A DNA stretch of 64,000 bases from Aeromonas tecta. Its GTDB lineage: Bacteria; Pseudomonadota; Gammaproteobacteria; Enterobacterales; Aeromonadaceae. Position 1 is the stretch's first letter; every line of letters starts with the position of its first letter. Shown one piece after another: positions 62,415 through 64,000 of the stretch. Under the pieces are notes generated by a model. The model was given only the letters and a program-made list of their open reading frames with translations, was not told the origin of the DNA and ran no database searches. The DNA is taken from positions 124,001 through 188,000 of the forward strand of contig NZ_CDCA01000028.1 in the NCBI RefSeq assembly GCF_000820185.1. The letters are read 5' to 3'. The position numbers and the translations under genes were made by a program.

Positions 62415-63515
62415 TCAGCCCGCCCGACTGGCAACGGTACGCTTGAACCCCTTCTCAGCCTGATTGACCTTGTAGAGATAGCGGCGCGCTTCCGCCTTGG
62501 GATGGCGCTCGGTCAGCACCTGATAAACCGCCTCTGGCGAGAGCCGGTTGATCATGTCCGGCGCTACCTTACGGTTGCTGGAGAAGGTATTGAGTACCCC
62601 GCCGGCCCCGCCGTTGTAGGCGGAGATCACCGCGTAGCGGCGAGACTGCGGATCCTGAATATCCACCAGATAGACCGTCTGCAGCAGGTGCAGATAAGCC
62701 GTGCCCACGTCGATGTTGTAGGCCGGATTGAACAGGTCCTCCCGGGTCGGCTGGCCATTCTTGCCCTTCACCCGCACATAGACGTCCCGTCCGGCGGTGG
62801 CCGGGATCACCTGCATCAGGCCATAGGCGTTGGCGTGGCTGACCGCGTAGGGGTTGAAGCTGCTCTCGGTCTTGATCACCGCGTAGATCAGGCTCTCGGC
62901 GACCCCGTACTTGCGGGAGGCATCGCGGATGATGCTGGCGTACTTGTAGCCGCGCCTGTCCTCATGGTTGGCCACCATGGGGATGTCGACGAAGAAGATG
63001 TTGCGAATACCCAGGGTGCGCTTCTTCATCGCCGTGCTGAGCAGATAGTCGGCATAGCGTTCGGCGCGCCAGTCGGAGCGGATCGGCTGGCCCTGATTGT
63101 CCAGCACTTGGCCATAGAGGAAAGGCTCGCCACCGGGCAGGATCTCCCGGTCGGAGTAGAGATCCACTTCCGCCGGATCGTCCGGGGTCAGCAGTGTCTC
63201 TATGATGGCGCGGCGCAGGTGGGCGCGGGGATCGATCCCGGAGACGGTCTCTACCATGATGTGGCCGCTGGCGAAGTCGATGTGGGCCCGGCTCTTGTAC
63301 TGATCCGTGTATTTGACGTAGTCAAACTTGCCCGCAAACAGCGCCTCGCGTCCCCATATCTCGTTCACGTTATGGGAGAGCGCACTGATCATGTGTTCGA
63401 AGCCGCGGGTGTCCTTGCCGTTGACCAGATCCTCGTCTTCATCACTGGGCTTGGGAGACGAGGAGCAGGCAGAGAGCAACAGCACGGCGCACAGCAGCCA
63501 AAAAATTCGACCCAT
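62415..63515 (-). CDS. mltC: Membrane-bound lytic murein transglycosylase C
   Basis: 366 residues. Lipobox LLLSAC (Cys about 17), DUF3393 N-terminal domain, then the SLT domain with catalytic Glu in IKTESSFNP, the YGLMQVIPATAGRDV segment and the late ISAYNGGAGGV motif. Cleaves peptidoglycan to anhydromuropeptides at the outer membrane. Downstream of yggX with mltC order as in enterics (mutY-yggX-mltC); mutY would lie past the window. Confidence 0.93.
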   Translation of the reverse strand: MGRIFWLLCAVLLLSACSSSPKPSDEDEDLVNGKDTRGFEHMISALSHNVNEIWGREALFAGKFDYVKYTDQYKSRAHIDFASGHIMVETVSGIDPRAHLRRAIIETLLTPDDPAEVDLYSDREILPGGEPFLYGQVLDNQGQPIRSDWRAERYADYLLSTAMKKRTLGIRNIFFVDIPMVANHEDRRGYKYASIIRDASRKYGVAESLIYAVIKTESSFNPYAVSHANAYGLMQVIPATAGRDVYVRVKGKNGQPTREDLFNPAYNIDVGTAYLHLLQTVYLVDIQDPQSRRYAVISAYNGGAGGVLNTFSSNRKVAPDMINRLSPEAVYQVLTERHPKAEARRYLYKVNQAEKGFKRTVASRAG

Positions 63516-63550
63516 AAGATCCTCAAACTGGGCGGCGGGGCCGCCCGTCA

Positions 63551-63730
63551 CTCATTGCTGTGGGCTAAGGGAGGCATAACCGTCGATGGTCAACGGTAGG
63601 TATCCTCGCCTTGCTCACAGGGACAATTCATTTCATTGGCTACGTGGGAGATGTGACCCTCGATGAGCACACCCTAGATCACAGCGCCAACTTATTGGCT
63701 GGGCGGGGTATAACCGTCGATGGCCACTTC
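63551..63730. repeat. Degenerate repeats of the yggX tail
   Basis: Three segments related to the last codons of yggX: the gene itself (63691-63730), a decayed copy at 63631-63672 and one at 63551-63599. The first two share the TTGGCT and CGATG blocks with a 2-bp indel; the third has ATAACCGTCGATGG identical to the gene. Minus-strand reading of the third gives TIDGYASLSPQQ-stop against [14 protein letters not shown]. Confidence 0.55.
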
Positions 63731-63964
63731 ACCCGCTTCAAACAGGTAGCTCACCATCTCTTTTTCCAGCAGCTGACGATGCTCGAGGTTCATCATGTTC
63801 AGCTTCTTCTCGTTGATCAGCATCACCTGCTTCTTCTGCCATTCGGTCCAGGCTTCCTTGCTGATGTTGTCAAAGATGCGCTTGCCGAGCTCGCCGGGAT
63901 AGAGTTGGAAATCCAGGCCAGGCCCCTCTTTTTTCAGACGCTGACAAAATACGGTACGGCTCAT
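63692..63964 (-). CDS. yggX: YggX, Fe(II) trafficking / oxidative damage protection protein
   Basis: 90 residues, full YggX length and sequence ([19 protein letters not shown]..., with the single conserved Cys7, and [13 protein letters not shown]). Implicated in protecting Fe-S enzymes and cooperating with MutY, next to which it lies in enterics. GAGGTCAAC precedes the ATG. Followed by degenerate repeats and mltC. Confidence 0.95.
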   Translation of the reverse strand: MSRTVFCQRLKKEGPGLDFQLYPGELGKRIFDNISKEAWTEWQKKQVMLINEKKLNMMNLEHRQLLEKEMVSYLFEAGEVAIDGYTPPSQ

Positions 63965-64000
63965 GTTGACCTCTATGGTTGCAAGTCAGGGTTGTAAGTC

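Overview
The window is a stretch of gammaproteobacterial chromosome, almost certainly Aeromonas. The best single marker is a 335-residue secreted GDSL acyltransferase (60715-61722) that matches the classical Aeromonas GCAT along its whole length. The GC-rich coding DNA, the paired OmpA-type porins, the tre, glg and pqi operons and the folB/plsY divergent pair fit that assignment. No prophage, integrase, transposase or CRISPR array is visible. This is mostly core genome, with unusual features concentrated at gene ends and in intergenic gaps.

Layout. 1-2.7 kb: two tandem membrane c-di-GMP phosphodiesterases (CSS-EAL), the first cut by the window edge. 2.8-9.3 kb: FAD-linked sugar-lactone oxidase, COG0523 metallochaperone GTPase with a duplicated 5' leader, MdtD-like exporter, an editing deacylase, folK/folB and plsY. 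9.35-9.75 kb: tRNA-Phe, Thr, Phe, Asn. 10-13.6 kb: OmpA-type porin, a two-helix K+ channel and a YohC-like membrane protein. 13.7-18.6 kb: trehalose regulon treR-treB-treC-maa with a perfect TreR operator. 18.8-23.3 kb: AEC transporter, HMA copper-binding peptide, periplasmic asparaginase with a start-codon hairpin, CaCA exchanger and a SieB-like membrane protein. 23.4-29.7 kb: mgsA, a DUF885 lipoprotein, bfr/bfd iron storage, and hlyU-tmcA. 30-37.7 kb: complete caa3-type cytochrome c oxidase cluster with heme A synthesis and assembly genes. 37.8-46.5 kb: polyamine-type ABC importer plus PatD dehydrogenase (ydcSTUV-patD), a LysR regulator, NhaC and a small membrane protein under a perfect Fur box. 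46.5-51.5 kb: ComFB-like protein, five tandem tRNA-Leu(CAG), glgC-glgA, rsmC. 51.5-55.7 kb: dapA behind an intrinsic terminator, a GAF-GGDEF cyclase, YqaB phosphatase and a divergent Hfq paralog. 55.8-64 kb: pqiABC, a second OmpA-type porin, a candidate 21-residue Cys-rich peptide, GCAT, a BOF-fold protein, mltC and yggX.

How genes work together. Trehalose-6-phosphate made by TreB is hydrolysed by TreC under TreR control, with a sugar acetyltransferase as the last gene. Putrescine-type import feeds gamma-aminobutyraldehyde oxidation. Bfd releases iron from Bfr. The cox cluster encodes structural subunits, heme A synthesis (CtaA, CtaB), Cu chaperoning (CtaG, probably a SCO-like protein at 35190-35684) and SURF1. 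Four loci touch c-di-GMP: two EAL proteins, one GGDEF and a ComFB-like candidate receptor.

The most unusual signals are: (1) repeated local tandem duplications at gene ends. Stop-codon-containing 3' tails of mgsA, ydcU and yggX are echoed downstream, the ydcU copy supplies the start site of ydcV, and the 5' end of the COG0523 gene is duplicated as a small upstream ORF. (2) A second, divergent Hfq with the rim retained but the proximal-face His replaced. (3) A perfect 11-bp hairpin that holds the ansB start codon in its stem and the Shine-Dalgarno in its loop. (4) A strong terminator immediately before dapA. (5) A 21-residue double-CxxC ORF with a very strong ribosome binding site.
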